Source: Microtetraspora sp. NBRC 13810
GTDB lineage: Bacteria; Actinomycetota; Actinomycetes; Streptosporangiales; Streptosporangiaceae
Assembly: GCF_030268685.1 (NCBI RefSeq)
Contig: NZ_BSRQ01000007.1
Coordinates: 1 to 64,000 of the forward strand
DNA: 64,000 bases
Direction of reading: 5' to 3'
Within the stretch, counting starts at the first letter, position 1, and each line of letters starts with the position of its first letter. This document shows, piece by piece, positions 7,041 to 15,820 of the stretch. The translations under genes were made by a program, and so were the position numbers. The notes below the pieces were generated by a model that did not search any database, was not told the DNA's origin, and saw only the letters and a list, made by a program, of their open reading frames with translations.

Positions 7041-8290
7041 CACACCCCGTATCCGAGATCGGCCGCCTGTACGGCCCGGAGTTCGCCGCCGACCCCCAGG
7101 CGACCTACACCGCCCTGCGCGCGCGGTTCGGCGCGGTCGCGCCGGTGGAGGTCGTCCCCGGGATCGGCGCGCACCTGGTCATCGGCTACCAGGCCGCCCT
7201 GGACGTGCTCACCAACGCCGACTCCGTGTGGTCCAAGGACTCCCGCCCGTGGGAGCGGCGCCTGCCGGACACGCCCGCGGCGGCGGGCGTGAAAGGCATG
7301 CTCGGCTTCCGGACGAATCCGCTGTTCACCGACGGCGCGGAGCACGCCAGGTACCGGCGGGTCATCTCCGACTGCTACCGGATGATTCAGCCGCACCGGC
7401 TGCGCAACCTGGTGATCGAGGTCGCCGACTCGCTCATCGGCTCCTTCGCGCCGACCGGCGCCGCCGACCTGGTGCGGGAGTTCGGCAAACCGATCCCGCT
7501 GCGGGTCTTCAACCAGATCCTCGGCCGCCCGGACGCCGACAGCGCCACCCTGGTGGCCGCGCTGGCCGACATGATGGAGTCGGACGGGGAGGCCGCCGCA
7601 CGGGGCGGCGAGGCGTTCGGCCGGTACATGGTGGAGCTGGTCAGCGCCAAGTACGAGTGCCGCGGCGACGATCTGACGTCCTGGATCATCGACCACCCCG
7701 AGCGGCTGGACTTCGCCGAGGTCCTGGAGCACCTCGTGGTCACCGTGGGCGCCTCGTTCGAGCCGATGAGCAGCCTGATCTCCAACGCGGTCTCCCGGAT
7801 GGTCAGCGACGACCGCTACTACAGCTCGCTGACCAACGGCGCGCTCACCGCGTACGACGCGTTGCAGGAGGTGCTGCGCGCCGAGCCGGCCATGGCCAAC
7901 TACGGACCGTATTTCGTGGTGCGGCCCATCCTGTTCCACGGCACCTGGCTGCAGCCGGGGGAACTCGTGCTCGTCTCCTACGCCGCGGCCAACACCGCGC
8001 CCATCCCGCTGGCCGACGAGCTGCGCTCCGACGGCGGCGCCTACCTGGGCTTCGGCGCCGGAGCGCACCGCTGTCCCGCGTCCGACCCGGCGACGATCAT
8101 CGCGGTGACCGCGATCGAGCGGCTCATCACCCACCTGAGCGACCTGGAACTGCAGGTGCCGCGTGAGGAGCTGACCTGGCGGCCGGGCCCGTTCCACCGC
8201 TCCCTGGCCCACCTGCCGGTGCGTTTCACCCCCATCCGCCCCCACCAGCCAGGAGCATCCTCATGGCCACCCCTCCCCCCGTCCCGATAG
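7037..8290 (+). CDS. cvnE: conservon cytochrome P450 CvnE, atypical oxygen-activation helix
   Basis: A 417-aa P450. The heme loop is present (FGAGAHRCPA, Cys ligand) and an ExxR (EVLR) is seen in the K helix. The I helix reads VGASFEPMSS where most P450s have A/G-G-x-D/E-T, so the acid-alcohol pair that delivers protons to bound oxygen is missing. This could mean a non-oxygenating reaction, substrate-assisted chemistry or a structural role in the conservon. P450s are often the fifth gene of conservons. The frame overlaps cvnD by 4 bp and the next P450 by 28 bp. Confidence 0.87.
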   Translation: MTHPVSEIGRLYGPEFAADPQATYTALRARFGAVAPVEVVPGIGAHLVIGYQAALDVLTNADSVWSKDSRPWERRLPDTPAAAGVKGMLGFRTNPLFTDGAEHARYRRVISDCYRMIQPHRLRNLVIEVADSLIGSFAPTGAADLVREFGKPIPLRVFNQILGRPDADSATLVAALADMMESDGEAAARGGEAFGRYMVELVSAKYECRGDDLTSWIIDHPERLDFAEVLEHLVVTVGASFEPMSSLISNAVSRMVSDDRYYSSLTNGALTAYDALQEVLRAEPAMANYGPYFVVRPILFHGTWLQPGELVLVSYAAANTAPIPLADELRSDGGAYLGFGAGAHRCPASDPATIIAVTAIERLITHLSDLELQVPREELTWRPGPFHRSLAHLPVRFTPIRPHQPGASSWPPLPPSR

Positions 8291-9495
8291 ACCCGTTCGG
8301 ATCCGACCTGGTCGCCGAGGCCGCCCGGCTGCGCGCGCTCGGCACCGCGGTGATGGTGGAGATGCCGGGCGGCATCCCCGCCTGGGCGATCACCCGCCAT
8401 CAGGCGTTGCGCGCGCTGCTGCTCGACTCCGCGGTGAGCAAGGACCCGCGCCTGCACTGGCGGCTGTGGCCGCAGGCCGCCGGACGGCCCGAGTGGCAGT
8501 GGATCCTCGGCTGGATCGGGGTGCGGAACATGCTCAGCGCCTACGGCGCCGACCACCGCAGGCTCCGCAAGCTCATCGCGCCGACGTTCACCGCCCGGCG
8601 CACGAAGACGCTCCAGCCGATCATCGAGCGCATCACGCTGGAACTGCTCGACGACCTCTCCGCCCGGCCCGCCGGTGCGCCGGTGGACCTGCGGGCGGCC
8701 TACGCCCAGCCGTTGCCGATGCGGGTGATCTGCGAGCTGTTCGGCGTCCCCGACGAGATGCGGCCGGAGATCGCCCGGGTCATGGACGCCTTCATGGACA
8801 CCACCTCCGCCCCCGAACAGGCGGCGGCGACCTTCTCCCAGATCACCGCCCTGCTGTCGGACATCATCGAGCACAAGCGGGCGCATCCGGCCGACGATCT
8901 GACCACCGACCTGATCAACATCCGCGACGAGGACGGCGCGGGCGACCGGCTGGACGGCGACGAACTGCGTGACACGCTGCTGCTGGTCATCGGCGCCGGG
9001 CACGAGACCACCGTCAACCTGATCGGCAACGCCGTACACGCCCTGCTCACCCACCCCGGCCAGCTCGAACAGGTCCTCGGCGGGAGCGTCTCCTGGGAGG
9101 CCGTCATCGAGGAGACGCTGCGCTGGGCGCCGTCCATCGCCAACCTCCCGCTCCGTTTCGCGGTCCGCGACCTGGAGGTCGACGGCGTCACCATCCCCGC
9201 CGGCGACGCCATCCTCACCACCTTCCTCGCCGCCGGCCACGACCCCGCCCAGCACGGCCCGGACGCCGGCCGGTTCGACGCGACCCGCGACCCCGGCGAG
9301 CACCTGGCCTTCGGGGTCGGCGTCCACCACTGTGTCGGCGCCCCGCTCGCCCGGCAGGAGGCGTTCACCGCCCTGCCCGCCCTCTTCGCCCGCTTCCCCG
9401 GCCTCCGTCTCGCCGAAGACCCCGCCGGCGTGCGGCAGGTGCCCTCCTTCATCGCGCTGGGCTGGCACCGGCTCCCCGTCCTGCTCACGCCCTGA
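8263..9495 (+). CDS. second conservon-linked cytochrome P450
   Basis: A 410-aa P450 with all hallmarks: I-helix IGAGHETTVN, K-helix EETLR and heme loop FGVGVHHCVGAPLAR. AGGAG at about 8252 precedes the ATG, which lies inside the end of the previous P450 gene, so the two are translated together. In contrast to the neighbour it has an intact GHETT, so it should be a catalytically normal monooxygenase. Substrate unknown. It ends the conservon operon, and a strong hairpin follows. No ferredoxin gene accompanies it. Confidence 0.9.
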   Translation: MATPPPVPIDPFGSDLVAEAARLRALGTAVMVEMPGGIPAWAITRHQALRALLLDSAVSKDPRLHWRLWPQAAGRPEWQWILGWIGVRNMLSAYGADHRRLRKLIAPTFTARRTKTLQPIIERITLELLDDLSARPAGAPVDLRAAYAQPLPMRVICELFGVPDEMRPEIARVMDAFMDTTSAPEQAAATFSQITALLSDIIEHKRAHPADDLTTDLINIRDEDGAGDRLDGDELRDTLLLVIGAGHETTVNLIGNAVHALLTHPGQLEQVLGGSVSWEAVIEETLRWAPSIANLPLRFAVRDLEVDGVTIPAGDAILTTFLAAGHDPAQHGPDAGRFDATRDPGEHLAFGVGVHHCVGAPLARQEAFTALPALFARFPGLRLAEDPAGVRQVPSFIALGWHRLPVLLTP

Positions 9496-9579
9496 GGCAC
9501 AGGCGTCGCCGGTCCACCCGCGACCGTGACAGCTTCTCCCGCGCTCGCACATCGCCGAGATCACCGGCCGGCCCGTCAT

Positions 9580-9613
9580 CCGCCGGGGCCTGCCACGCGG
9601 ACGGCCCCGGCGG
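9580..9613. terminator. strong two-way terminator hairpin
   Basis: An 11-bp perfect stem (9580-9590 with 9603-9613, CCGCCGGGGCC pairing with its complement) and a 12-base loop lie between the converging conservon and peroxidase operons. There is no U-run on either side, as is common for actinobacterial hairpins, so it may act as a terminator for both strands or as a 3' stabiliser. Confidence 0.6.
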
Positions 9614-9628
9614 CTGTCGGAGGGAGGG

Positions 9629-10861
9629 TCACAGGCCGTCGAGCAGGCCCTGCCCGAGGTAACCGTGCGGACCCGCCCCGGGGGGTACCGCGAACAGCGC
9701 GCTCGACTCGTGGCTGAGGAAGCGGCTGAGCTCGTCGGCGAGTGCCAGTCGTTGCTGGATCCGGGTGAAACCGTCCCGCGGATCGCGCTGGAAGGCCATG
9801 AACAGCAGGCCCGCGTCCGGGGCGCCGTCCGCCCGGTACCCGTCGAAGTAGGAGTACCCCTTGCGCAGGATCGTGGCGCCGGAGTTGCTGGCGGGCGACG
9901 CCTGCCGTACGTGCGCCCCGGGGCCGATGGCGAGGCCGCCGTCCGGGTTCTGCCGGTCCAGGTCCAGCGGGGTGAACTCGGTGCCGCCGGACAGCGGCGC
10001 CCCGGTGTCCTTGCGGCGGCCGATGACCTGCTCCTGCCGCTCCCTTGGCAGGGTGTCCCAGGTGTCGAGCAGCATGCGGATGCGCCGGAAGACCAGGTAA
10101 GACCCGCCGCGCATCCACGCGGGGTCGCCGCCGGGACCGACGAGGACGTGCGCGTCGAAACCGGGATCACCCGGCCGCGGGTTGCCCGTCCCGTCGAGCT
10201 GGCCCATCAGGTTGCGCGAGGTGCTTCCGCGTTCGGCGGTCACGCCGTCGGCGGGGTTGAAGCCCGTCATCTGCCACCGTACCGACGCCGTGCCGCGCGC
10301 CGAGCGGGTCAGGGTGCGCAGCGCGTGGGCCACCACGATCGCGTCCCCCGCGGTGAACAGGACTCCGAGGTCGCCGTCGCCGCGTCCCTCGTCCAGGTCG
10401 TCGTGCGGGAAAGGGGGGATGGGCTGGAGTTCGCCGGGCACGGGCGCGCCCAGCCTGCGCAGCAGCGAGGCGCCGAACCCCACGGTGATCGTCAGGGAGG
10501 AGGCGCCGTACCCGGTGGCCATGGCGTCGTCGCCCGGCACCGGCTCGCCCGCGGTCAGCCGCCTCGCCTCCCCTGTCCACCTGCGCAGCAGCGTCGCCAC
10601 CTGGGCGCGGTCCGCGCCGGGCCGCAGGTCGAAGGCGGCGAACCAGCCGTGCGCGGCGGGCGGCGCGAGGACCCCCGCCTGGTGCGGGCCGTCGAAGGGG
10701 ACGCGCCGCCGTCCGATCTCCCTGGCGCGTTCCCCGCCGAGTGCCGAGGCGGCGGCGTCGCCGCCCACGGCCCCGGCGGCGGCGACCCCGGCGAGCGAGG
10801 TCATGGCCAGCACACCGCGCCGGGTGAACCCGCCGGGCCGCCGCCGCTCGGGGGCGCTCAT
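9629..10861 (-). CDS. secreted Dyp-type heme peroxidase (EfeB/DtpA-like)
   Basis: A 410-aa protein with a twin-arginine signal (FTRRGVLAMTSLAGVAAAG, residues about 12-40). The DyP fold has the signature GQLDGTGNPR, whose Asp is the distal catalytic acid of the GXXDG motif, and a heme-ligand His expected in the C-terminal half (VVAHALRTL region). Dyp peroxidases oxidise dyes, phenols and, in the DtpA case, help mature copper enzymes. The start overlaps the PCuAC stop by 4 bp. This Sco-ECuC-DtpA order matches the copper/peroxidase operon known from Streptomyces lividans. The protein should be folded with heme in the cytoplasm and exported. Confidence 0.92.
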   Translation of the reverse strand: MSAPERRRPGGFTRRGVLAMTSLAGVAAAGAVGGDAAASALGGERAREIGRRRVPFDGPHQAGVLAPPAAHGWFAAFDLRPGADRAQVATLLRRWTGEARRLTAGEPVPGDDAMATGYGASSLTITVGFGASLLRRLGAPVPGELQPIPPFPHDDLDEGRGDGDLGVLFTAGDAIVVAHALRTLTRSARGTASVRWQMTGFNPADGVTAERGSTSRNLMGQLDGTGNPRPGDPGFDAHVLVGPGGDPAWMRGGSYLVFRRIRMLLDTWDTLPRERQEQVIGRRKDTGAPLSGGTEFTPLDLDRQNPDGGLAIGPGAHVRQASPASNSGATILRKGYSYFDGYRADGAPDAGLLFMAFQRDPRDGFTRIQQRLALADELSRFLSHESSALFAVPPGAGPHGYLGQGLLDGL

Positions 10862-11343
10862 GGCGTCGCCGCGCCGCCGGGACGGTACCCGATCGGCATG
10901 ACGGGGGCGTCGACGGTGATCCGGCCCGCCCGCTCGAAGGTGAGGGTGAGCCGCACCCTGTCGCCCTGCCGGAGGCCGCGCACGGGTGATTCGATCATGA
11001 CGTGGTATCCGCCGGGGCTGAAGACGAGCTTCCCGTGCGCGGGAACGGTCAGCGACGGCACCGCCTCCATGGTGTTCGCCGTGGTCCTGTGCATCATCGT
11101 CATGCCGGACACGTCGCTGCTCACCGCTTTGAGGGTGTCGGGACGGCCGCCGGTGTTGGTCACGGTGAAGTACGCGGCGGCGACGTCCGGCGAGGCGGGC
11201 TGGGGCACGTAAGCCTGCGACACCCTCGGCTCGGCGGTGTCCGCGCCGCCCGGCCGGAGCACGGCGGTGAGGGCGGCCACGGCGACGACGGCGATCAGGA
11301 CGGCGGCGGCGAACGGCGCCCGCGACCGGGTCTTCGCGGTCAC
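10858..11343 (-). CDS. PCuAC-family extracellular copper chaperone
   Basis: A 161-aa protein with an N-terminal membrane anchor (about residues 10-32) and a PCuAC domain. The Met/His copper site is visible as MTMMHRT, then a Met 8 residues on (NTMEAV), then PAHGKLVF and YHVMI, following the H(M)x10Mx21HxM pattern. It probably hands Cu(I) to the Sco protein or to an oxidase. The GTG start overlaps the Sco stop in a GTGA, and the stop overlaps the Dyp start, so the three genes are one unit. Family assignment is firm; the acceptor enzyme is inferred. Confidence 0.9.
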   Translation of the reverse strand: MTAKTRSRAPFAAAVLIAVVAVAALTAVLRPGGADTAEPRVSQAYVPQPASPDVAAAYFTVTNTGGRPDTLKAVSSDVSGMTMMHRTTANTMEAVPSLTVPAHGKLVFSPGGYHVMIESPVRGLRQGDRVRLTLTFERAGRITVDAPVMPIGYRPGGAATP

Positions 11344-12050
11344 GACTCCCCCTCGGCGGTGCCGTTCAGGGTGACCCGGGCGAGGAGCCTGGGCAGGTCC
11401 GCGGCGTAGTCGCTGGGCGAGGTCCCCGAGGTGAAGATCAGCCGCGCCCGGTGGGTGTCGTCGAACGCGATGACCTGCGCCCCGTGCGTCACCTCGTAGT
11501 CGCCGCTCTTCGACGCCGGCTGCTCCAGGCCGATCCCCACGGTCCTGGCGGCGGCCCTGATCTTGGCGTAGTCCCCGGTCAGCCCGATGAACGACTTGTC
11601 GAAGGACGCCAGCCAGGACCGGATGACCTCGGGGGTGTCCCGGTCCGGATCCGTGGTGACGAAGACGACGGCGATCCTCTTCCGGTCGGCCGGGGTGAGC
11701 TGCCGCAGGGCGGCGGACAGGTCCGCCATGGTGGTCGGGCAGATGTCGGGGCAGTGGGTGTAGCCGAAGTACGTCAGCGTGAGCCTGCCGGCCGTGCCGG
11801 TACGCAGGCTGAACGGCTTGCCGGAGGTGTCGGTGAGGGTCACGTCCGGCTGGGGAAGCGGCTGGTCCAGCCATACGCCGTGGAAGTCGGAGGTGGGGCC
11901 GACGATGCGGACGGGGCTGGAGGCGGCCCCGGTCGTGGTCCCGGTGGCGCATCCCGTGAGCAGGCCGAGGAGCAGGAGCCCGGCCACGCTGCCGCGCCGG
12001 CCGGTGCTCCGGGGGCGGCGGACGCCCCTGGTGGAGAGAGAAAACGTCAT
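11340..12050 (-). CDS. Sco/SenC-family copper-binding lipoprotein
   Basis: A 236-aa lipoprotein. The signal ends in the lipobox LLTGC, followed by a thioredoxin-like Sco domain with the copper CxxxC motif YFGYTHCPDICPTTM and the conserved distal His (VTHGAQVIAF). Sco proteins assemble the CuA site of cytochrome oxidase or other secreted copper enzymes. The ATG at 12050 has AGGGGA at good spacing. The open frame extends upstream to 12233, but that part lacks a signal and is rejected. It is the first gene of the Sco-PCuAC-Dyp operon. Confidence 0.92.
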   Translation of the reverse strand: MTFSLSTRGVRRPRSTGRRGSVAGLLLLGLLTGCATGTTTGAASSPVRIVGPTSDFHGVWLDQPLPQPDVTLTDTSGKPFSLRTGTAGRLTLTYFGYTHCPDICPTTMADLSAALRQLTPADRKRIAVVFVTTDPDRDTPEVIRSWLASFDKSFIGLTGDYAKIRAAARTVGIGLEQPASKSGDYEVTHGAQVIAFDDTHRARLIFTSGTSPSDYAADLPRLLARVTLNGTAEGES

Positions 12051-12284
12051 GGTTGATCCCCTGAGGTGGGTGGGTTCGGAAAACGCCTGATCAACGCCAT
12101 GGCCCGCGGGCGGGCAGGGTGCCGGACCGGGGCGCGCGCGCCGGTGTACGGCCGGCGTCGCGGCATACCTCGGGCCGCCTTGGACGCACGGGTGCGTGGC
12201 GGCGTGGCGGCGTGGCGGACAGCCGGCACGCACGGTTACCGCGGGCGGTCGCCGCGGGCGGTTGCCGTGCGGGGGCGGATGTGA

Positions 12285-12920
12285 TCAGACGGAGGCGATA
12301 CGGATCAGGGGAGACCGCGGCGGCCCGCGCCGTACCAGGGCGTGGCGGAGGACCTCGGCCGGCGGCACGCCCTCGTCCCCGGCGGTCCGGCGGGCCGGGG
12401 CCGGACCGGCGGGGGCCGGGCTCGCCTTGAGGAGCACCGGCATCCAGCCGAGACCGGCCAGGAGCCGGGCGAACGCGCCGAGGGCGCGCCACAACGCCTG
12501 CTCGCCCTTGGCGAGCCACAGCGCCACCATCGCTCCCGCCAGGGCATGCGCGGCGAACATCGCCGGGCCGGTCATGCCCGCGTGCGCGGCCATGTCCGGC
12601 GCCTGGTGCGCGGTCGTGGCGAGGTGTGCCCCGTGGTGCAAAACGGTGACGCCGGGCAGCGGATCCGCCGGGGTGGTCCAGGCGAACCAGACGTGCAGGT
12701 ACAACTGGGCCGCCTCCATGGCGGCCAGGATCCACCCGGTGGACCACTCCCGGGCGGCCAGCCGGTAACCGGTGGCCGCCACCATGCAGAAGGCCGCCAC
12801 GACCGACCACGCGGGGACGGCGCGCGGAGCCATGAGGTCATGGCCGGCCTGCGACAGCCCGACGCACACCAGGGCGAACGACCCGGCGCGCACAGCTCGG
12901 AACCATCCAGGCGGGTACAT
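12285..12920 (-). CDS. membrane protein of unknown function next to the copper operon
   Basis: A 211-aa protein with about five hydrophobic segments, rich in His (several HH and H-x-H in the middle, for example LHHGAHLATTAHQAPDMAAHAGM). The His-rich loops could bind metal, and the position next to Sco/PCuAC suggests copper handling, but I recognise no named family. The ATG at 12920 is chosen because GGTGGAGGAC lies just before it; an ATG at 12932 is upstream of that site. A 234-bp gap separates it from the Sco gene, so it may be in the same or a separate transcript. Confidence 0.65.
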   Translation of the reverse strand: MYPPGWFRAVRAGSFALVCVGLSQAGHDLMAPRAVPAWSVVAAFCMVAATGYRLAAREWSTGWILAAMEAAQLYLHVWFAWTTPADPLPGVTVLHHGAHLATTAHQAPDMAAHAGMTGPAMFAAHALAGAMVALWLAKGEQALWRALGAFARLLAGLGWMPVLLKASPAPAGPAPARRTAGDEGVPPAEVLRHALVRRGPPRSPLIRIASV

Positions 12921-12932
12921 GTCCTCCACCAT

Positions 12933-12951
12933 GCTCTACGTCATGTAGAGC
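12933..12951 (-). promoter_or_regulatory. 19-bp inverted repeat in front of the membrane-protein gene
   Basis: GCTCTAC (12933-12939) and GTAGAGC (12945-12951) form a perfect 7-bp dyad with a 5-bp centre, in the 37 bp between the GlxA-type regulator stop and the start at 12920. It looks like an operator. The CTAC-N-GTAG core recalls BlaI/CopY-type repressor sites, but that is only a resemblance. Confidence 0.5.
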
Positions 12952-12957
12952 GTGAGC

Positions 12958-14049
12958 CTACAGCACGGGCCGGTTCGCCCCGGGCGGGGATCCCATGCGC
13001 ACCGGTCGGGACGGGGGCACATCGCCCTCCCCGACGACCCCGGCGGAGCGGACCTCAGCCGAACCTCTCCCGGGGAAGGCCCGCCGGTAGTCGCCGGGCG
13101 ACACCCCGACCTGCCGGAGGAAGTGGTGACGGAGATTGTTCGCCGTGCCGAGCCCGCTCAGCTCACCGATCTTCTCCATCGACAGGTCCGTCGATTCGAG
13201 CAGGCTCTGGGCGCGGCCCAGGCGCTGGGTGAGGAGCCACTGCAACGGGGTCGTGCCGGTGGCCGCCTGGAGCCGCCGGTAGAAGGTGCGCGGGCTCATC
13301 GCCGCCCGCCTCGCCAGGTCCTCGACCGTGAGGGGCCGGTCCAGGTGGGCGCGGGCCCAGTCCAGGACCGGGGTGAGGCCGGCGTCGTCGCTGGCGGGCA
13401 CGGACAGGTCGACGAACTGCGCCTGCCCGCCCGGCCGGTGGGCGGGCACCACCATGCGGCGGGCGAGCTGGTTGGCGACGTGCGCGCCCAGGTCGCGGCG
13501 CACCAGGTGCAGGCACAGGTCGAGCCCGGCGGTGACGCCCGCGCTGGTGAGCACGTCGCCGTCGTCCACGTACAGCACCGAGTCGTCGACCCGCACCTTC
13601 GGGTAACGCTCGGCCAGTTGCGCCGTGTGCATCCAGTGGGCGGTGGCCCGGCGGCCGTCGAGCAGGCCGGCCTCGGCGAGCGCGAACGCGCCGGTGCACA
13701 GGGACACCATCCGGGCGCCCGCGTCGTAGGCCCGGCGCAGGGCCGTGATCAGTCCGCGCGGCAGCGGCCTGCCCTCGTCCACGCAGGCGTCGGGCACCGA
13801 GGGGATGATGACCGTGTCCGCGCCCACGAGGTCGTCCAGCCCGTACCGGGTGCGCAGCGCCAGCCCCGCCGCCGTCGGGTCAGCCGGCTCCTCCGCGTCC
13901 AGATGGCACAGCCGCAGGTCGTACCAGGGGTCGGCCAGGTCGGGCTGCGGCTTGCCGAAGACGGTGCACGGGATGCTCACCTCGTAGAGGTCCCACGACG
14001 GAACCTGGATGTCGGCTGGCACGACCACGGCGACGGAACCGGCACTCAT
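12958..14049 (-). CDS. GlxA-type AraC regulator with DJ-1/PfpI-like domain
   Basis: A 363-aa protein. Residues about 5-175 form a class I glutamine-amidotransferase-like (DJ-1/PfpI) domain with the elbow SLCTGAFALAEAGLLDGRRATAHW. Residues about 225-325 hold two AraC helix-turn-helix motifs (VEDLARRAAMSPRTFYRRLQAATG and GELSGLGTANNLRHHFLRQVGVSPGDYRRAF). These regulators usually activate neighbouring catabolic or stress genes after binding a small ligand in the PfpI domain. It is divergent from the reductase at 14189, a likely target. A shortened relative of the same family lies at 22716-23408. Confidence 0.9.
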   Translation of the reverse strand: MSAGSVAVVVPADIQVPSWDLYEVSIPCTVFGKPQPDLADPWYDLRLCHLDAEEPADPTAAGLALRTRYGLDDLVGADTVIIPSVPDACVDEGRPLPRGLITALRRAYDAGARMVSLCTGAFALAEAGLLDGRRATAHWMHTAQLAERYPKVRVDDSVLYVDDGDVLTSAGVTAGLDLCLHLVRRDLGAHVANQLARRMVVPAHRPGGQAQFVDLSVPASDDAGLTPVLDWARAHLDRPLTVEDLARRAAMSPRTFYRRLQAATGTTPLQWLLTQRLGRAQSLLESTDLSMEKIGELSGLGTANNLRHHFLRQVGVSPGDYRRAFPGRGSAEVRSAGVVGEGDVPPSRPVRMGSPPGANRPVL

Positions 14050-14188
14050 CCCTCAAGGGTATGGCAGGAATTTGGTGACCGCCGTCACCGGTGCCACTGT
14101 CCGGGGCCGTCGCGCGCTGAGAACGTGGTCCCTGCCTGATCGACCGCCGCAGGTGGCGGAACAAGGCATGGACGAAGGAGCCGGAAAC

Positions 14189-15073
14189 ATGAACGCGAAC
14201 CTCCCTCCCGTGAGTGTCCTCGGGCTGGGGCGGATGGGCTCGGCGCTCGCCGCCGCGCTGCTGGACCGGGGACACCCGACCACGGTGTGGAACCGTACGG
14301 CGGACCGGGCCCGGCCGCTGGTGGACCGCGGCGCCCGCCAGGCCGCGACGCCGGAGGAGGCGCTGGCGGCCGGGTCGCTGGTCATCGCCTGCCTGTTCGA
14401 CTTCGACGCGATGCACGCCGTGCTCGACCCGGTGACGGGTTCGCTGGAGGGCAAGGTCCTGGTCAACCTGACCTCCGGGTCGCCGGAACAGGCCCGTGAG
14501 ACCACCGCGTGGGCCGAGTCGCACGGCGCCGCGTACCTCGACGGCGCCATCATGACCACGCCGCCGGGCGTCGGCAGCCCGGAGATGATGTTCTTCTACA
14601 GCGGTTCGTCCGACGTCTTCGAGGAGCACCGGGCGAGCCTGTCGGCCCTGGGCGACCCCATTCACCTGGGCACGGACCCGGGCCTGGCCTCCCTGTACGA
14701 CGCCGCCCTGCTCGGCCTGATGTGGGCGACGATGACCGGCTGGCTGCACGGCACCGCGCTGGTCGGCGCGGAGAAGACCGAGGCGACGGCCTTCACCCCG
14801 GTCGCGGTCCGCTGGCTGAACGCCGTGGCCGGTTTCATCACCACGTACGCGGCCCAGGTGGACGCGGGCCGCTACCCGGGCGACGACGCCACCGTCGACG
14901 TGCAGATCGCGACGATCGACCACCTGATCCACGCGGCGGAGGCACGGGGGATCGACAACGCGCTGCCCGAGCTGCTGAAGGCCACCATGGAACGGGCCAA
15001 GGCGGCGGGCCACGGCTCCGACAGCTACGCGAGCGTGATCGAGGTCCTGCGGAACCCGGTGGACGGCAGATGA
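14189..15073 (+). CDS. NAD(P)-dependent imine-reductase/beta-hydroxyacid-dehydrogenase-like protein
   Basis: A 294-aa protein. The Rossmann motif is SVLGLGRMGSALAAALLDRGH with VWNRT at the end of strand 2, which favours NADP, and the second domain is all-helical and dimer-forming. The GAIMTTPPGVG segment and the overall pattern match imine reductases and their relatives rather than classical 3-hydroxyisobutyrate dehydrogenases, which keep a catalytic Lys. The ATG at 14189 has GAAGGAG before it. Its stop overlaps the next gene in an ATGA. It is probably regulated by the divergent GlxA-type protein. A paralogue lies at 59111-60049. Confidence 0.82.
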   Translation: MNANLPPVSVLGLGRMGSALAAALLDRGHPTTVWNRTADRARPLVDRGARQAATPEEALAAGSLVIACLFDFDAMHAVLDPVTGSLEGKVLVNLTSGSPEQARETTAWAESHGAAYLDGAIMTTPPGVGSPEMMFFYSGSSDVFEEHRASLSALGDPIHLGTDPGLASLYDAALLGLMWATMTGWLHGTALVGAEKTEATAFTPVAVRWLNAVAGFITTYAAQVDAGRYPGDDATVDVQIATIDHLIHAAEARGIDNALPELLKATMERAKAAGHGSDSYASVIEVLRNPVDGR

Positions 15074-15720
15074 CCACCACCGCGGCCACCACCCCGGCCA
15101 CCACTCCGGCCACCACTCCGGCCACCACTCCGGCCACCGCCCCCGCGGCGTGGCCGGAGCTGGTGTCGGCCGCCTCCGGCGAGTGCCTGGCCGCGCTGCT
15201 CTCGGTGGCCGGGCAGGACTGGTCCCGCCGTGCCAGGAACCTCGACTGGACCTGCCGGGAGACCCTCGACCACCTGGCCCTCGGCCTGGTCGGCTACACG
15301 GGCCTGCTCGTGTCCCGGCCCCGCGACCGGTACGTCACCCTCTTCGCCTCCCTGGACCCCGGGGCATCCGTCGCGGCCTGTCTCGACGGGGTCCGGATCG
15401 CCACCTCCCTGCTGTCCGCCACCGTCCGGGACACCGAGGCGGACGCACGCGCCTGGCACCCCTGGGGCCACTCCGACGCCGCCGGTTTCGCCGCCATGGG
15501 GATCGTCGAACTGGCCGTGCACACCTTCGACATCACCCGCGCCCTGGGCCTTTCCTGGACCCCGCCCGGCCATCTCGCCGCCGCCGTCCTGGCCCGCCTG
15601 TTCCCCGGTGCTCCAGCCGGGCACGACCCGTTCGAAACCCTGCTGTGGTGCACGGGCCGTGTCCCGCTTCCCGGGTTGCCGCGGCTCGGCTCCTGGCAGT
15701 GGGACGGAACCGTGCGCTGA
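15070..15720 (+). CDS. maleylpyruvate isomerase/DinB-like metal-binding protein
   Basis: A 216-aa protein of the mycothiol-dependent maleylpyruvate isomerase/DinB-like four-helix superfamily. Metal-ligand positions are suggested by the His residues in ETLDHLALGLVGY and GIVELAVHTFDITRAL. Members use mycothiol as cofactor or act as thiol transferases; the exact reaction here is unknown. The first 30 residues are an odd low-complexity TTPATTPAT stretch made by a DNA repeat. It is translationally coupled to the reductase upstream (ATGA). Confidence 0.75.
   Translation: MTTTAATTPATTPATTPATTPATAPAAWPELVSAASGECLAALLSVAGQDWSRRARNLDWTCRETLDHLALGLVGYTGLLVSRPRDRYVTLFASLDPGASVAACLDGVRIATSLLSATVRDTEADARAWHPWGHSDAAGFAAMGIVELAVHTFDITRALGLSWTPPGHLAAAVLARLFPGAPAGHDPFETLLWCTGRVPLPGLPRLGSWQWDGTVR
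15085..15132 (+). repeat. four 12-bp tandem repeats inside a coding region
   Basis: Four copies of GCCACCAC(C/T)CCG at 15085-15096, 15097-15108, 15109-15120 and 15121-15132, followed by a partial fifth. The length is a multiple of three, so slippage would only lengthen or shorten the Thr/Pro/Ala tail of the encoded protein. Confidence 0.85.
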
Positions 15721-15758
15721 CCCGCCGGCCGCGCGATCGGGGGGTGTGCCTCCCTACG

Positions 15759-15792
15759 GGTACGCCCGGGGCCTCGACGCCCCGGGCGTACC
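15759..15792. terminator. 14-bp perfect terminator hairpin between convergent genes
   Basis: GGTACGCCCGGGGC (15759-15772) pairs with its exact complement at 15779-15792 around a 6-base loop. It stands between the stop of the isomerase-like gene and the stop of the convergent flavin-type gene, as expected for a two-way terminator. Confidence 0.75.
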
Positions 15793-15820
15793 TCGTCACC
15801 GGCCCGTCCCGGCCGGGTCG

